Shown here: positions 47,490 through 56,717 of the stretch, one piece after another
Position numbering within the stretch: position 1 is the stretch's first letter
Layout of the letters: each line of letters opens with the position of its first letter
Assembly (NCBI GenBank): GCA_029260765.1
Contig: JAJDCP010000036.1
Coordinates: 1-59,800, forward strand
Length of the DNA: 59,800 nucleotides
From: Planctomycetota bacterium
GTDB taxonomy: Bacteria > Planctomycetota > J058 > JAJDCP01
Direction of reading: 5' to 3'
The notes under the pieces: generated by a model
Told to the model about the DNA's origin: nothing
The model's database searches: none
Seen by the model: only the letters and a program-made list of their open reading frames with translations
Made by a program: the position numbers and the translations under genes

Positions 47490-49745
47490 TCAGTCCTCGA
47501 ACAGCTCCTCCCCCAGGTTGCGCAGACCCGAGGCCCGGTCGAGACGCACCCGCACGCGCGTGGAGTCCTCGCTGAGCAACGCGCGGTGCTGCGCGAGACA
47601 GCGAGCGTAGAGCTCAGTTGCTTCGGCGAAACGCCCCCCCGCCATCGCAATCCCGGCGAGCTGCTCGAGGTCGTTGGCGAGATCGCGGCGGTAGAGAGGG
47701 TCTTCGTCTGCCAGCACACGGTCGAGGTCCAGAGCCTCGCGCGTGTGCGAGTGCGCTTGTCGGTTGTTCCCCAATGCCTGTAGCACACGCCCCAGGCTGG
47801 CACAGCAGCGGGCCAGGCCGGCGCGCCAGGCGGCTGGGCCGTCGTGCCCCAAGAGCTGCAGATAACGCTCGCGGCAGTCTTCGAGCAGCGTGCGCGCCGT
47901 CTGGAAGTCGCCACGAAGCTCTGCCAGCCTGCCGAGGTTGTGCAGGGCGCGGCAGGCTCCAGCAGCCAGGGAAAGATCAGCGGGCGTCTGCGCAAACAGG
48001 GTGTCGAACAAGCCGCGGGCTGCCTCGAGCTCGCGGGCGGCTTCGCTCAAGTCTCCCTGTGCGTCGAGCAGCAGCTCGCCGACGCGCAGGCGAGCCGTGG
48101 CCGTTCCCCGGGAGACTTTTGCCTCGGCCAGGTTGGTTTCGAGCAGGTCCTGCCAGGCGTGGAGGGCGACCTGCAGCAGGTCCCGGGCGGCACCCTGCGC
48201 TTGGCTGTGACCAGGCTCATCGATCAGGCGCGTCTGCACCTGCGCGGCGATCTCGTTGAGGGCTTCCTGCGCGATCTCGCCGCGCCGGTCGGCATAGTCC
48301 TTCCGCACAAGGGCGCGGGCCTTCTCGGCTTCCTCCTGCTGACTCTTCTGTTCGACCAGGACCAGGCCGATGGCCAGAATCGTGATCGCGGCCAGCCCCG
48401 CGAGCGCCACAGCCCGGGTCAACAGGCGTCGCGTGCGAGCCTCTTTGACCTTGGCTGCCAACGCGGCCGAGATCTTTCCCCGCAGGGCTTCGGTGACCGG
48501 AGCACCTCTCTCCATGCGCGCCACCTGCGCTGCCGCGAGGCCCAGGTCGCCGACCCGCAGGGCGGTGCTTGCGTAGCTGAGCCGCGCCCTCTCCTCACCC
48601 TGGGCTGCATCGGGGTTTTCCTCCCAGAGTGCCTTGGCCTGGTCAAAGCTGGCGACGGTGGTCGCGAAGTCTGCGTACAATGCGTCGCGCTCGGTCGCCT
48701 CCAGCAGCTCGGGCTCGGCGGCTCGGAGGCAGCACTCCTCCAGCTGTTGGCGTGCGCGGGCGGTCAGCTCGAGGCTCTCGCGATGGCGGAGGAAGCGGCG
48801 CAGTTCCGCCTGGAGCGCCTGCACCGTTTGGTAGCGGTCGCCAGGACGTGGCGCCAGACTGCGCTCGCAGATGGCGCGCAGCTCTGGCGGAACGTCAGCG
48901 CCGATGGGCGGCAGCTCGCCACGCAACGCGTGTTGGATCGCGTCGTAGAGCTTGGGGCGGCGATGCGGTGGCTTGCCGTGCAGAATCTCGAACAGGATCG
49001 CGCCGAGCAGGTAGATGTCGGTCCAGGGACCGAGCTTGCCACCCTGGCCCTGGGCCAGCTCGGGGGCCATGTAAGCCGGGGTGCCAACGGGACTGCAGAT
49101 CGAGGTGCGATGCCGCACGCGGGAGCATTTGCTGTTCGTGGGCCTGACCGAGACTGCCAAGCCCCAATCGAGCACCGTGACCTCGCCGAACGGACCCACC
49201 ATCACGTTCGCGGGCTTGAGGTCGTTGTGGATGATCGACTTGCTGTGCGCATAGGCCACAGCGTTGCAGACCTGCAGCAGGGTCTCGAGGTGGAAGAGTA
49301 GATCTCCCTTGCGGGTGTCCCGGATCAGCGTTTTCCAGTTCTCTCCTACGACCAGCTTCATCGACAGGCAGACCTGGTCGTCCTTGTCGACCCCCAGCGC
49401 ATAGACCGGCACGATGTTTGGATGCTCGAGCTGCCCGGTGACGACGGCTTCGGCGAGGAAGGTGGCGCGGGAGCGCGGGGAGTCCTGGCCATGCTTGAGC
49501 TTCTTGAGGGCAATCTCCCGCTCAAGCTCGGCCTGGCGGGCGCGGAAGATGTCACCCATGCCGCCACTGCCAATCAGTCCCAGGGTCTCGTTGGGGCCTG
49601 TGCGGGGCAGCGGCGCGACGCTGCTCTGACTCTGGTCGCTGGCACCGCTTCGGTAGCTGCGCTCCTGGGGCTCGCTGGAGGTCGATTCCAGGGCCGGCTT
49701 GCCCAGTTTCTTGAGCCAGAAGTCGCGGACCTGGTGCGCATCCAT
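47490..49745 (-). CDS. membrane Ser/Thr protein kinase with helical repeat C-terminus
   Basis: 751 residues. Kinase domain ~55-330: GSGGMGDIF loop, ALKKLK Lys, catalytic loop HNDLKPANV, LDWGLA in place of DFG, and MAPEL. The usual HRD Arg is Asn, so it is a non-RD kinase, and DWG replaces DFG; both variants occur in planctomycete kinases. A helical linker (~335-440) leads to one membrane helix (~445-465, VALAGLAAITILAIGLVLV) and an extracytoplasmic TPR-like region with repeats of ARELEAARGLFD and LGRLAELRGDFQTARTLLEDC type. Start ATG 49745 with AGGA upstream. Confidence 0.9.
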   Translation of the reverse strand: MDAHQVRDFWLKKLGKPALESTSSEPQERSYRSGASDQSQSSVAPLPRTGPNETLGLIGSGGMGDIFRARQAELEREIALKKLKHGQDSPRSRATFLAEAVVTGQLEHPNIVPVYALGVDKDDQVCLSMKLVVGENWKTLIRDTRKGDLLFHLETLLQVCNAVAYAHSKSIIHNDLKPANVMVGPFGEVTVLDWGLAVSVRPTNSKCSRVRHRTSICSPVGTPAYMAPELAQGQGGKLGPWTDIYLLGAILFEILHGKPPHRRPKLYDAIQHALRGELPPIGADVPPELRAICERSLAPRPGDRYQTVQALQAELRRFLRHRESLELTARARQQLEECCLRAAEPELLEATERDALYADFATTVASFDQAKALWEENPDAAQGEERARLSYASTALRVGDLGLAAAQVARMERGAPVTEALRGKISAALAAKVKEARTRRLLTRAVALAGLAAITILAIGLVLVEQKSQQEEAEKARALVRKDYADRRGEIAQEALNEIAAQVQTRLIDEPGHSQAQGAARDLLQVALHAWQDLLETNLAEAKVSRGTATARLRVGELLLDAQGDLSEAARELEAARGLFDTLFAQTPADLSLAAGACRALHNLGRLAELRGDFQTARTLLEDCRERYLQLLGHDGPAAWRAGLARCCASLGRVLQALGNNRQAHSHTREALDLDRVLADEDPLYRRDLANDLEQLAGIAMAGGRFAEATELYARCLAQHRALLSEDSTRVRVRLDRASGLRNLGEELFED

Positions 49746-49889
49746 GACGGGTCCTGGTTGGGTTCAGGTTCCATCGATGTTCCGCTGTTTGGCTTGGGTG
49801 TCAAGTCGGGCTCGCTCTCACAGCCAGCTTTTGCGCGCTTCGCGAACGCGTGTGACCGCCCAGCAGGCGCCCAGCAGGAGCCCAGCAGG

Positions 49890-51140
49890 CTACTCCCCCC
49901 ATTCCTTTGCAAACGACCGCACACGTTCCTGCAAAGCGCCGAATTCGCCCTCGAGAGGGCTGGTGTAGTCGTGGGCCAGCCGCGCGAGCTCGGCACGCAC
50001 CTCTGGCTCGCCAAGGCGTGCCCGCACCTGCTCCTGCGTCCATGGCAGCAAGCTGGTTTCTAGAGGATGGCAGGCCAGGTCAGCCCAGGCTGCGCGCACC
50101 AACATCGTGGCCAGACCTGCTGCGAAGCTCGCAGCATCGCGTGGCTGCGCTTCGCGGGCGGCGATCTGGGCCCGCCCCTCGTCGAGCAGCCGCCTGCGAG
50201 CGAGGTCGAGCCGATCAGCCTCGATCCTGTCGAGCAGACCGAGGCTGAAGCCCGTGCCCAGGTCTGCCAGCCGGCTGACCGCGGCGCTCCACAGCGGCGC
50301 AGCCGGATCAGCCGCGAGCTGGTGCAGGTCCGCGAAGACCGCCGGGTGGGGACAATAGCTGTACGCCAGGAAGGCTGCCTCACGCTCCGCCAGGCGGGAG
50401 ACCGGATCGTGGGCCGCAGCCCGCGCCAGCTCGCGGGGAATCAGGTCTGCCGGGGCGAAGGTGAAAGCCCGCCAGACCATCGCCCGTACCTCGGGAGAGG
50501 CGTGGCTGGTCAACGCCGTCAGGTGTCCCAGCCAGGGGTCATGGTAGAGGTTGGCCAGATGCATCCCACGCAGCTCGCGGCGCAACTGGTGCAGATAGGT
50601 GACCCTCGGCTCCGCGACCAGGCGCTCAGCAAAGGACTGCACATGCTCTCCGGGCTCGAGATGGGCGAGCACCGTGTGCTCCTGCAGCGGTGGCAACAGG
50701 TCTTCGATCCCCTCGCGCCGAGCATCCCCCTCCGCCAGGCTCGCCTGCAAGGCGCGCAGCTGATCGTACTCTTCCAGCCAGGGGAGCACGACGCCGGGCT
50801 CGCTCTCGAGGAGTTGCAGGGCCCAGTTCGCGTGGCCGACGACGTTGCGCGAGGCCCAGACCGCGGCCCGCACCCACTGGGGAGCCCGCGCGGCGTGCAG
50901 GGCCTGAACCGGGCCGTAGGCTTCACGATACAGCGCCAGCCACTCGAGCAGCTCGAAGTCCTTGCTCTTGACCAGGAAGGTGCACCACTCCTCGAGGGCC
51001 TCGGGCCGCTCGTTCAGGGAGCGTTCGACCACCACCCAACGCCCCTCGAGATCGCGAGCCTGCCAGAGGTCTCCCGGAATCTCTTGCGCCAGCCCGGCAA
51101 CCGCCAGTACGGCGACCAACAGCGAGGGACTGCGCATCAC
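49890..51140 (-). CDS. secreted HEAT-like repeat protein
   Basis: 416 residues with a signal peptide (SPSLLVAVLAVAGLAQE). Only helical repeats are seen (ARAPQWVRAAVWASRN, HASPEVRAMVWRAFTFAP), as in HEAT/Armadillo-type scaffolds. No enzyme motif. Its start overlaps the stop of the gene at 51137-51739, so the two are cotranscribed. Role unknown. Confidence 0.6.
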   Translation of the reverse strand: MMRSPSLLVAVLAVAGLAQEIPGDLWQARDLEGRWVVVERSLNERPEALEEWCTFLVKSKDFELLEWLALYREAYGPVQALHAARAPQWVRAAVWASRNVVGHANWALQLLESEPGVVLPWLEEYDQLRALQASLAEGDARREGIEDLLPPLQEHTVLAHLEPGEHVQSFAERLVAEPRVTYLHQLRRELRGMHLANLYHDPWLGHLTALTSHASPEVRAMVWRAFTFAPADLIPRELARAAAHDPVSRLAEREAAFLAYSYCPHPAVFADLHQLAADPAAPLWSAAVSRLADLGTGFSLGLLDRIEADRLDLARRRLLDEGRAQIAAREAQPRDAASFAAGLATMLVRAAWADLACHPLETSLLPWTQEQVRARLGEPEVRAELARLAHDYTSPLEGEFGALQERVRSFAKEWGE

Positions 51141-51739
51141 AAAGCCTCCCGGCCAGGACCCGCGCCGACGGCCTCGAGCAGCTCTATGCGGCCGCCCGCA
51201 GCATCGAGCTGGAAGCGCACCCGCAGACGTACCTCACCGCGAACGATGAAGACGGTCTCGTAGCAACCGGGGCCCGCCAGTGGGCTGACGGTCCGAAGCT
51301 CGATGGGAAAGGTCCGCTGGCTGCGGGCGCTGAAGTCGACCCGCCCATCTGCACGCAGGCGTCGCACGGGCAGCGTCTCCCAGGCGCCGAGCCGCACCTC
51401 GCCACGCTGGCTGCTGAGGCCGTTCCGGCGGGTCAACACCTGCAGCAGATCTTCCTCGACGATGCGTTGCAGCTCTTCGGCGGCGAGTTGGTTCGCTCCG
51501 GCCCTGCCCGTGTAGCCGGGCATCGGCTCGATCTGCGGTCCGACGGGAGCGATGCGGACTTCCAGGCGATCGCTGTACAGCGAGGCCTCGATGGCAGCGA
51601 CGGTTCTTCCCGCGCCGTCCTCAATGTAGTCGAGCTGACGCTGGTCGTATCTCGCGCTGGCGGGCGTGGGCTCGCTGCCTGCCAGATAGACGAGGGTGGG
51701 AACGAGCGCGGCGAGTACCAGACCTCCGACACGAAGCAC
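51137..51739 (-). CDS. secreted or membrane-anchored protein of unknown function
   Basis: 200 residues from GTG 51739 with AGGAAG upstream. An N-terminal hydrophobic segment (LVLAALVPTLVYLAG) is followed by a mixed alpha/beta domain with repeated ELRTVSPLAGPG and FIVRGEVRLRVRFQL strands. No family recognised. It shares an operon with the HEAT-like gene and is divergent from eutB across 132 nt. Confidence 0.55.
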   Translation of the reverse strand: MLRVGGLVLAALVPTLVYLAGSEPTPASARYDQRQLDYIEDGAGRTVAAIEASLYSDRLEVRIAPVGPQIEPMPGYTGRAGANQLAAEELQRIVEEDLLQVLTRRNGLSSQRGEVRLGAWETLPVRRLRADGRVDFSARSQRTFPIELRTVSPLAGPGCYETVFIVRGEVRLRVRFQLDAAGGRIELLEAVGAGPGREAL

Positions 51740-51871
51740 AGCACTTCCTCCTGTGTGGTGACAGCTCCCACTCTAGAGCACCACGGCGCAGCGCTGTGTA
51801 ACGGTGAAGTAACTTGAATCTTTCAGTCCGCTGCAGTAGTTAGAACCGTACCCGAAGAGGCGGTTGTTGTA

Positions 51872-53233
51872 GTGAACCTGGCGACTACCCTGCGCGGCAC
51901 GGTCTTCCGCTTTGGCTCGGTGAAAGAGGTTCTGGCCAAGGCCAATCCTCCCAAGTCGGGTGATGCCCTGGCAGGCATCGCGGCGCGCGACGCGGTCGAG
52001 CGCGTGGCGGCGCGCGTGGTGCTCAGCAACCTCAGCCTGGCCGAGCTGCGCGCCCACCCCGTCGTCCCCTATGAGCAGGACGAGCTCACGCGCCTCGTCG
52101 AGGACAGCCTGGACGAGGAAGCCTACCGCGCCGTCGCGCACCTGAGCGTCGGCCAGTTCCGCGAGTGGCTGCTCGAGACCGAGACCCGCCCCGATATGAT
52201 CCGCTCGATCGGTAAGGGCTTGACGCCCGAGATGGCGGCGGCGACCGCCAAGTTGATGTCGAACATGGACCTGATGCTGGCGGGCGCCAAATGCCGCGTC
52301 GTGGTGCGCGCCAACAACACCCTCGGCCTGCCCAACCGTCTGTCATCGCGCGTGCAGCCCAACCACCCCACGGACGATGTCGAGGGAATCCTGCTGAGCG
52401 CGCGCGAGGGGCTGAGCTACGGCTGTGGCGATGCGGTGATCGGTGTCAACCCCGCGACCGATACCGCCGCGTCGACCCGGCAGATCCTCGAAGCGCTGCA
52501 CGAGCTGACGCGCAAGAACGCCATCCCCACGCAGCACTGTGTGCTCTCCCACGTGACGGTGCAGATGCAGGCCCTGCAGCAGGGCTCACCCATGGACTTG
52601 ATGTTCCAGTCCCTGGCAGGCAGCGAGGCGGCCAACAAGGCCTTTGGCATTTCGATCGGACTGATGGATGAGGCCTGGGAGATGATGAAGGATCTGGGCA
52701 CCACCCGCGGGCCCAACGTGATGTATTTCGAAACCGGCCAGGGCTCGGCCCTCTCGTCCCAGGCTCATCACGGTGCCGATCAGGTGACGATGGAGGCGCG
52801 TTGCTACGGCTTCGCGCGCCGCTACCAGCCCTTCCTGCTCAACACCGTGGTCGGTTTCATCGGGCCGGAGTACCTCGAGAACGGCAGCCAGATCACGCGC
52901 GCCGCCCTGGAGGACCACTTCATGGGCAAGCTGCTCGGCATTCCGATGGGTTGCGACGCTTGTTTCACCTACCATGCTGCCATGGACCAGGACGAGCTCG
53001 AGAGCCTCAAGGTGCTCCTGGCCGCGTCGGGCTGCAGCTATCTGATGTCCTTGCCGGTGGGGGACGACATCATGCTCAACTACCAGTCGACCTCCTACCA
53101 CGACATCCCGTCGTTGCGGGTCTTGCTCGACAAGCGGCCGACGCCGGAGTTCGATGCGTGGCTGTGCGAGCAGGGAATTTTGGACGGCGGCCGGCCAGGC
53201 CCGCGCTTTGGCGATCCAACGGTGATCCGATGA
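51872..53233 (+). CDS. eutB: ethanolamine ammonia-lyase large subunit EutB
   Basis: 453 residues, aligning over the full length with E. coli EutB from KEVLAKAN to the C-terminus. It cleaves ethanolamine to acetaldehyde and ammonia with adenosylcobalamin. Active-site regions are kept: GDAVIGVNPATDT, YFETGQGSALSS (catalytic Glu), GADQVTMEAR, VGFIGPEYL and MGCDACFT. GTG 51872 with GAGG upstream matches the family N-terminus. Its stop overlaps eutC (ATGA). No cobalamin riboswitch is visible upstream. Confidence 0.97.
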   Translation: MNLATTLRGTVFRFGSVKEVLAKANPPKSGDALAGIAARDAVERVAARVVLSNLSLAELRAHPVVPYEQDELTRLVEDSLDEEAYRAVAHLSVGQFREWLLETETRPDMIRSIGKGLTPEMAAATAKLMSNMDLMLAGAKCRVVVRANNTLGLPNRLSSRVQPNHPTDDVEGILLSAREGLSYGCGDAVIGVNPATDTAASTRQILEALHELTRKNAIPTQHCVLSHVTVQMQALQQGSPMDLMFQSLAGSEAANKAFGISIGLMDEAWEMMKDLGTTRGPNVMYFETGQGSALSSQAHHGADQVTMEARCYGFARRYQPFLLNTVVGFIGPEYLENGSQITRAALEDHFMGKLLGIPMGCDACFTYHAAMDQDELESLKVLLAASGCSYLMSLPVGDDIMLNYQSTSYHDIPSLRVLLDKRPTPEFDAWLCEQGILDGGRPGPRFGDPTVIR

Positions 53234-54147
53234 GCACGACCCGCCGGATGATCGAGGCTCTGCGCCGACGTTTGGGAGAGGCCGACCCCCAGGGGGAGGC
53301 GCCTCCGATTCCACAGATTCCGCCGGCGCCGCTGCGTGTTTTTCCCAGCGAGCGCACCCGCGGCCGTTTCGCGGCCCAAGCTGCCGCGCACACCACCGCG
53401 TTGCTGGGAATCGGGCATGTGGGAACGCGCTACGCCACAGAGGTCGTGTTGCAGTTTCAGGCTGAGTTGGCCGTGGCCCACGCGGCAGTCGCCAGTGTGC
53501 TGCCGGAGGAGTGGGCGCAGCAGAACGGTCTGTTGCCCCTCAAATCCCGCGTGCAGGATCATCGCGAGTACCTGCTGCGACCTGATCTCGGCCGGCGTCT
53601 GGACGCGCCTTCATTGGAGCTGTTGCGGTCCCGGGCGCGGACCGACGTCGATGTGCAGCCGATCCTGGCTGACGGGCTCTCCGCGGTCGCCTGCATGGGC
53701 TCGGGGATGCGCCTGCTCGGCGCCTTCAGCGAGGCCTGTGAGGCCCGCGGCTGGAGCCTGGGCACGCCGATGTGTGCACGCTTCGCGCGGGTCTGGTTGC
53801 AGGATGAGATCGGACAAGAGGTGCGTGCAAAGGTGTGTGCCATCCTGCTCGGCGAGCGTCCGGGCTTGGGAACCGGGGACGGCTTGTCTGCGTACCTGGT
53901 CTTCCAACCGCGGCTGGGCAATACCGACAGCGAGCGCAACATGATCTCGAACATCCACGGGCGCGGAACGCCTCCCGAGCAGGCGGCTGCGCGCCTGGCT
54001 CTGTTGGTCGGCGCCATGCTCGAGCAGAAGAAGTCCGGCGTGGACCTCGATCTTCGCCCCCTGGCTGCGGAGCTGGGAGAGGCCGCGGGCAGTGCCTACC
54101 GGAAGCCCCAGCCGCGCGTGCGGCTTGTCGAGGAGGTGCGCTCGTGA
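53230..54147 (+). CDS. eutC: ethanolamine ammonia-lyase small subunit EutC
   Basis: 305 residues. The C-terminal two thirds match EutC, the B12-binding subunit: DHREYLLRPDLGRRL, DVQPILADGLSAVA, ILLGERPGLGTGDGLSAYL and TDSERNMISNIHGRG. The N-terminal ~60 residues are variable and Pro-rich. ATG 53230 overlaps the eutB stop; its stop overlaps eutL (GTGA). Confidence 0.97.
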   Translation: MSTTRRMIEALRRRLGEADPQGEAPPIPQIPPAPLRVFPSERTRGRFAAQAAAHTTALLGIGHVGTRYATEVVLQFQAELAVAHAAVASVLPEEWAQQNGLLPLKSRVQDHREYLLRPDLGRRLDAPSLELLRSRARTDVDVQPILADGLSAVACMGSGMRLLGAFSEACEARGWSLGTPMCARFARVWLQDEIGQEVRAKVCAILLGERPGLGTGDGLSAYLVFQPRLGNTDSERNMISNIHGRGTPPEQAAARLALLVGAMLEQKKSGVDLDLRPLAAELGEAAGSAYRKPQPRVRLVEEVRS

Positions 54148-54821
54148 TTCTCGAGCCGATCCCTGCCAAGGTTCTCTCGGTGCGTCGCCTCCCGAACGCG
54201 CATCCCTCGCTGCTCGAAGCTTATGGCGCCGACGCCCGGCGCCACGCTTCGCTCGGTCTGGTGACCTGCGACCAGGACGACTCGTTGTACGTCGCGTTGG
54301 ACGAAGCGACCAAGCACGCACATGTCGATGTGGTGTTCGCGCGCTCCTTCTACGCGGGTGCGGCCCACAGCTCGGGGCGTCTGTCGGGAGAGATCCTGGG
54401 CGTCCTGGCCGCGCACAGCCCTGACGAGATTGACGAAGGTCTCGCCGCCCTGCTGCGCTGCCTCGAGCATGATGCCTGCTTCTACGCCGCCGACGACAAG
54501 GCCGAGATCGCGGTATTCCCGCATGTGGTTGCGTCATTGGGAGACTACCTCTCGAAGCTGGCGGGCCTCGAGCCGCAGGAGTCGATGGCCTACCTGGTCG
54601 CGCCGCCCATCGAGGCCAGCATCGCGCTCGACAAAGCGCTGAAGAATGCAGACGTGCGGGCGGTCAAGATCTTCCCCCCGCCGACCGAGACGAACTTTGC
54701 GGCGGCTTGGCTGACGGGCAGCCTCGACCAATGCATCGCCGCCGCTGAGGCCTATGCAGAGGCCGTGGTCGAGGTGGGACGCAACCCACGCGAAGATCAG
54801 CATGCCGCGCGGCCGCGCTGA
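54144..54821 (+). CDS. eutL: ethanolamine utilisation microcompartment shell protein EutL
   Basis: 225 residues, tandem-BMC (BMC-T) shell protein. DEATKHAHVDVVFARSFYAGAAH, MAYLVAPPIEASIALD and PPPTETNFAAAWLTGS match EutL closely. Trimers form pores in bacterial microcompartments. GTG 54144 is translationally coupled to eutC. No EutM, EutN, EutK, aldehyde dehydrogenase or reactivase gene is in the window, so this is an orphan set or the rest is elsewhere. Confidence 0.95.
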   Translation: MILEPIPAKVLSVRRLPNAHPSLLEAYGADARRHASLGLVTCDQDDSLYVALDEATKHAHVDVVFARSFYAGAAHSSGRLSGEILGVLAAHSPDEIDEGLAALLRCLEHDACFYAADDKAEIAVFPHVVASLGDYLSKLAGLEPQESMAYLVAPPIEASIALDKALKNADVRAVKIFPPPTETNFAAAWLTGSLDQCIAAAEAYAEAVVEVGRNPREDQHAARPR

Positions 54822-54833
54822 CAGGTGCGAGCG

Positions 54834-55901
54834 CTACTGCGGCAGCCACTTTCCGGTCTCGAGGAAGCCGCGCGCTTCCTCGGCCAACAGGCGGTTGCCC
54901 TCTGCCGTGCCGTGGAAATCGATGGGCTCATGCCACAGCTTGCCGGGTGCGTCATCCGCCGCGCGGAATTTCTCCAGGGCAGAGAAGCATGGGACCTCGA
55001 CTTCGGCACAGACCTTCTCGAAGTCCTCGAACAATGGGTCGTCCACCAACTCGCGGACGATGGCGGCATCGGGATACCAGGTGGCCACCAACGCACATCC
55101 GTCGGCCTCGCACGCGTCGCGCAGCTCGATGAGCAGCTCCCGGTAGCGCTGCCAGAGTGGTGCGCGTTCATAGTGCGGCTCGAGGTGGATGGGAATCACG
55201 GCGTCGTGTTCGACGCCGCTGCGCCACTTGCGGATGGCCAGGGTTGCCATCAGCGAAGCCTCGAACCAGGCCGTCCTCTCCCACAGCTCTTTGGGCAGGT
55301 TGGGCGCCGCCAGCTCGCGCTTCTGGCGCTCATAGACGAACTCGTCGCGCATCAAGTCCATCACGTCGTTGCCGCAGAACACCAGCACCACAAGGTCCGG
55401 CTGCAGCTGACGGGCGCGCTCGCGGTAGAAGTCGAGCTCGTCGGCCAGGCAGTACCGCCCGCAGCCGGCGTTGACCACTTCGATCGGCTGTGAGCGGCCG
55501 GCCAGCATAGCTTCGAGCTGGTGCGGAAAGGTCTCCTCGTCGTCGACGTAGAAACCGAAGGTGTACGAATCGCCCAGCGCCAGAATGCGGAACGCCGGGC
55601 CCTTGTCGATGGGCAGCTCGCGCCCACGCAGCCCCAAGCTGTTGACACTGACTGTGTAGGCCAGCTCGGCCGGCCACGAGACCTTCGAGCGTACGCCGGG
55701 TGTGAAGACGCCGATGGATTGTTCGAAGGTCTGGCGGTTGGTGTTCCAGAGCCGGCTGATGCTGCGGACACGGCCCGTCGGGAGGCCCGCGAGACGCAAG
55801 CCCGCTTCGCTGAGGAGCACGAATCCGAGCAGCATCACGAGGCTGAAGACCAGCTTCCGTTTGCGGCTGAGCTTGGGAGCATTCTCAGTGGGCGTTTCCA
55901 T
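54834..55901 (-). CDS. membrane-anchored SGNH hydrolase
   Basis: 355 residues from ATG 55901, preceded by GAGGGAGA. One N-terminal membrane helix (LVFSLVMLLGFVLLSEAGLRL), then the SGNH fold: ALGDSYTFG (Ser), a Gly in NAGCGRY, CGNDVMD (Asn) and DFHGTAEGN (Asp and His). Probably an O-acyl- or O-acetyl-esterase or transferase acting on envelope glycans. It overlaps the end of the glycosyltransferase gene by 17 nt and is part of that cluster. Confidence 0.85.
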   Translation of the reverse strand: METPTENAPKLSRKRKLVFSLVMLLGFVLLSEAGLRLAGLPTGRVRSISRLWNTNRQTFEQSIGVFTPGVRSKVSWPAELAYTVSVNSLGLRGRELPIDKGPAFRILALGDSYTFGFYVDDEETFPHQLEAMLAGRSQPIEVVNAGCGRYCLADELDFYRERARQLQPDLVVLVFCGNDVMDLMRDEFVYERQKRELAAPNLPKELWERTAWFEASLMATLAIRKWRSGVEHDAVIPIHLEPHYERAPLWQRYRELLIELRDACEADGCALVATWYPDAAIVRELVDDPLFEDFEKVCAEVEVPCFSALEKFRAADDAPGKLWHEPIDFHGTAEGNRLLAEEARGFLETGKWLPQ

Positions 55902-56706
55902 CGGGGTCTCCCTCTTCCTCAGGAAGATGGCCAGCTTCGGGCAGGCGTTCAACATCGGTGTGATGCAGCTCCCAGAGCTTGGCGTACTTCAGAAATACAT
56001 AGTAACTGGCGTTGACGCTGAAGATCCATCCTGCGCTGCCTTCCAACCAGGATCCCTGCAGGATCCACTTCTTGAAGAACGTCCAGGCCGGCCGCAGCAG
56101 CAGCCCGGCCAGGCCCACCGAGCGCCCTCTGGCTCGTTTCGCCTGCGCAGCGATGCTGGTGAAGCTGTTGATGGTGCTTAGATGGTCGCTCAGGTCGTCG
56201 TAGGTGAAATGCAGCAGATCTCCCTGTAGACGGCCAACGCTGCCCTCGACCTCGAAGCGGTCGTGGGGATTCTCGCCGGCCCAACGACCGCGGCCGTTTC
56301 TCCAGAGCCGCACGCGCCAGCTGGGGTACCAGCCACCCCGCTTCCACCATCGTCCCAGGTAGCGGTTCTTGCGGGCAAGCTCGTAGCCGTCGCAAGTCTC
56401 CTGGCGGTCCAGCACCGCTTCGATGGAGCGGCGCAACTCGGGGCTGACCTGCTCATCGCAATCGAGCCCCAGCACCCACGTGCTTCGGGCCTGCTCGGCG
56501 GCGAAGTTCTTCTGTTCCACGTGCCCCGGCCAGGCGCGCTGGATGACCCGTGCTCCGGCCTCGGCAGCGATCTCGCGGGTACGGTCCCGGCTGCCCGAGT
56601 CGACCACAACGCGTTCGTCAGCCCAGGCGACGCTGGCCAGACAGGCGCCGATTTTTTCCTCTTCGTCGCGGGAAATGATGCAGACTGTCAGGCTGGCCCG
56701 TGCCAT
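55885..56706 (-). CDS. WaaE/KdtX-like family 2 glycosyltransferase
   Basis: 273 residues. GT-A fold: LTVCIISRDEEEKIGACLASV, ERVVVDSGSRDRT, GLDCDEQVSPEL (DxD). RYLGRWWKRGGWYPSWRVRLW and NPHDRFEVEG are hallmarks of WaaE-like enzymes of lipopolysaccharide core and related glycans. The C-terminus has a membrane-associated helix (AGWIFSVNASYYVFLKY). Confidence 0.92.
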   Translation of the reverse strand: MARASLTVCIISRDEEEKIGACLASVAWADERVVVDSGSRDRTREIAAEAGARVIQRAWPGHVEQKNFAAEQARSTWVLGLDCDEQVSPELRRSIEAVLDRQETCDGYELARKNRYLGRWWKRGGWYPSWRVRLWRNGRGRWAGENPHDRFEVEGSVGRLQGDLLHFTYDDLSDHLSTINSFTSIAAQAKRARGRSVGLAGLLLRPAWTFFKKWILQGSWLEGSAGWIFSVNASYYVFLKYAKLWELHHTDVERLPEAGHLPEEEGDPDGNAH

Positions 56707-56717
56707 GCCGATCCCCT

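Noticed and set aside
51740..51871. Cobalamin riboswitch before eutB
   Set aside because: No B12-box-like sequence or pseudoknot is visible in the 132-nt gap.
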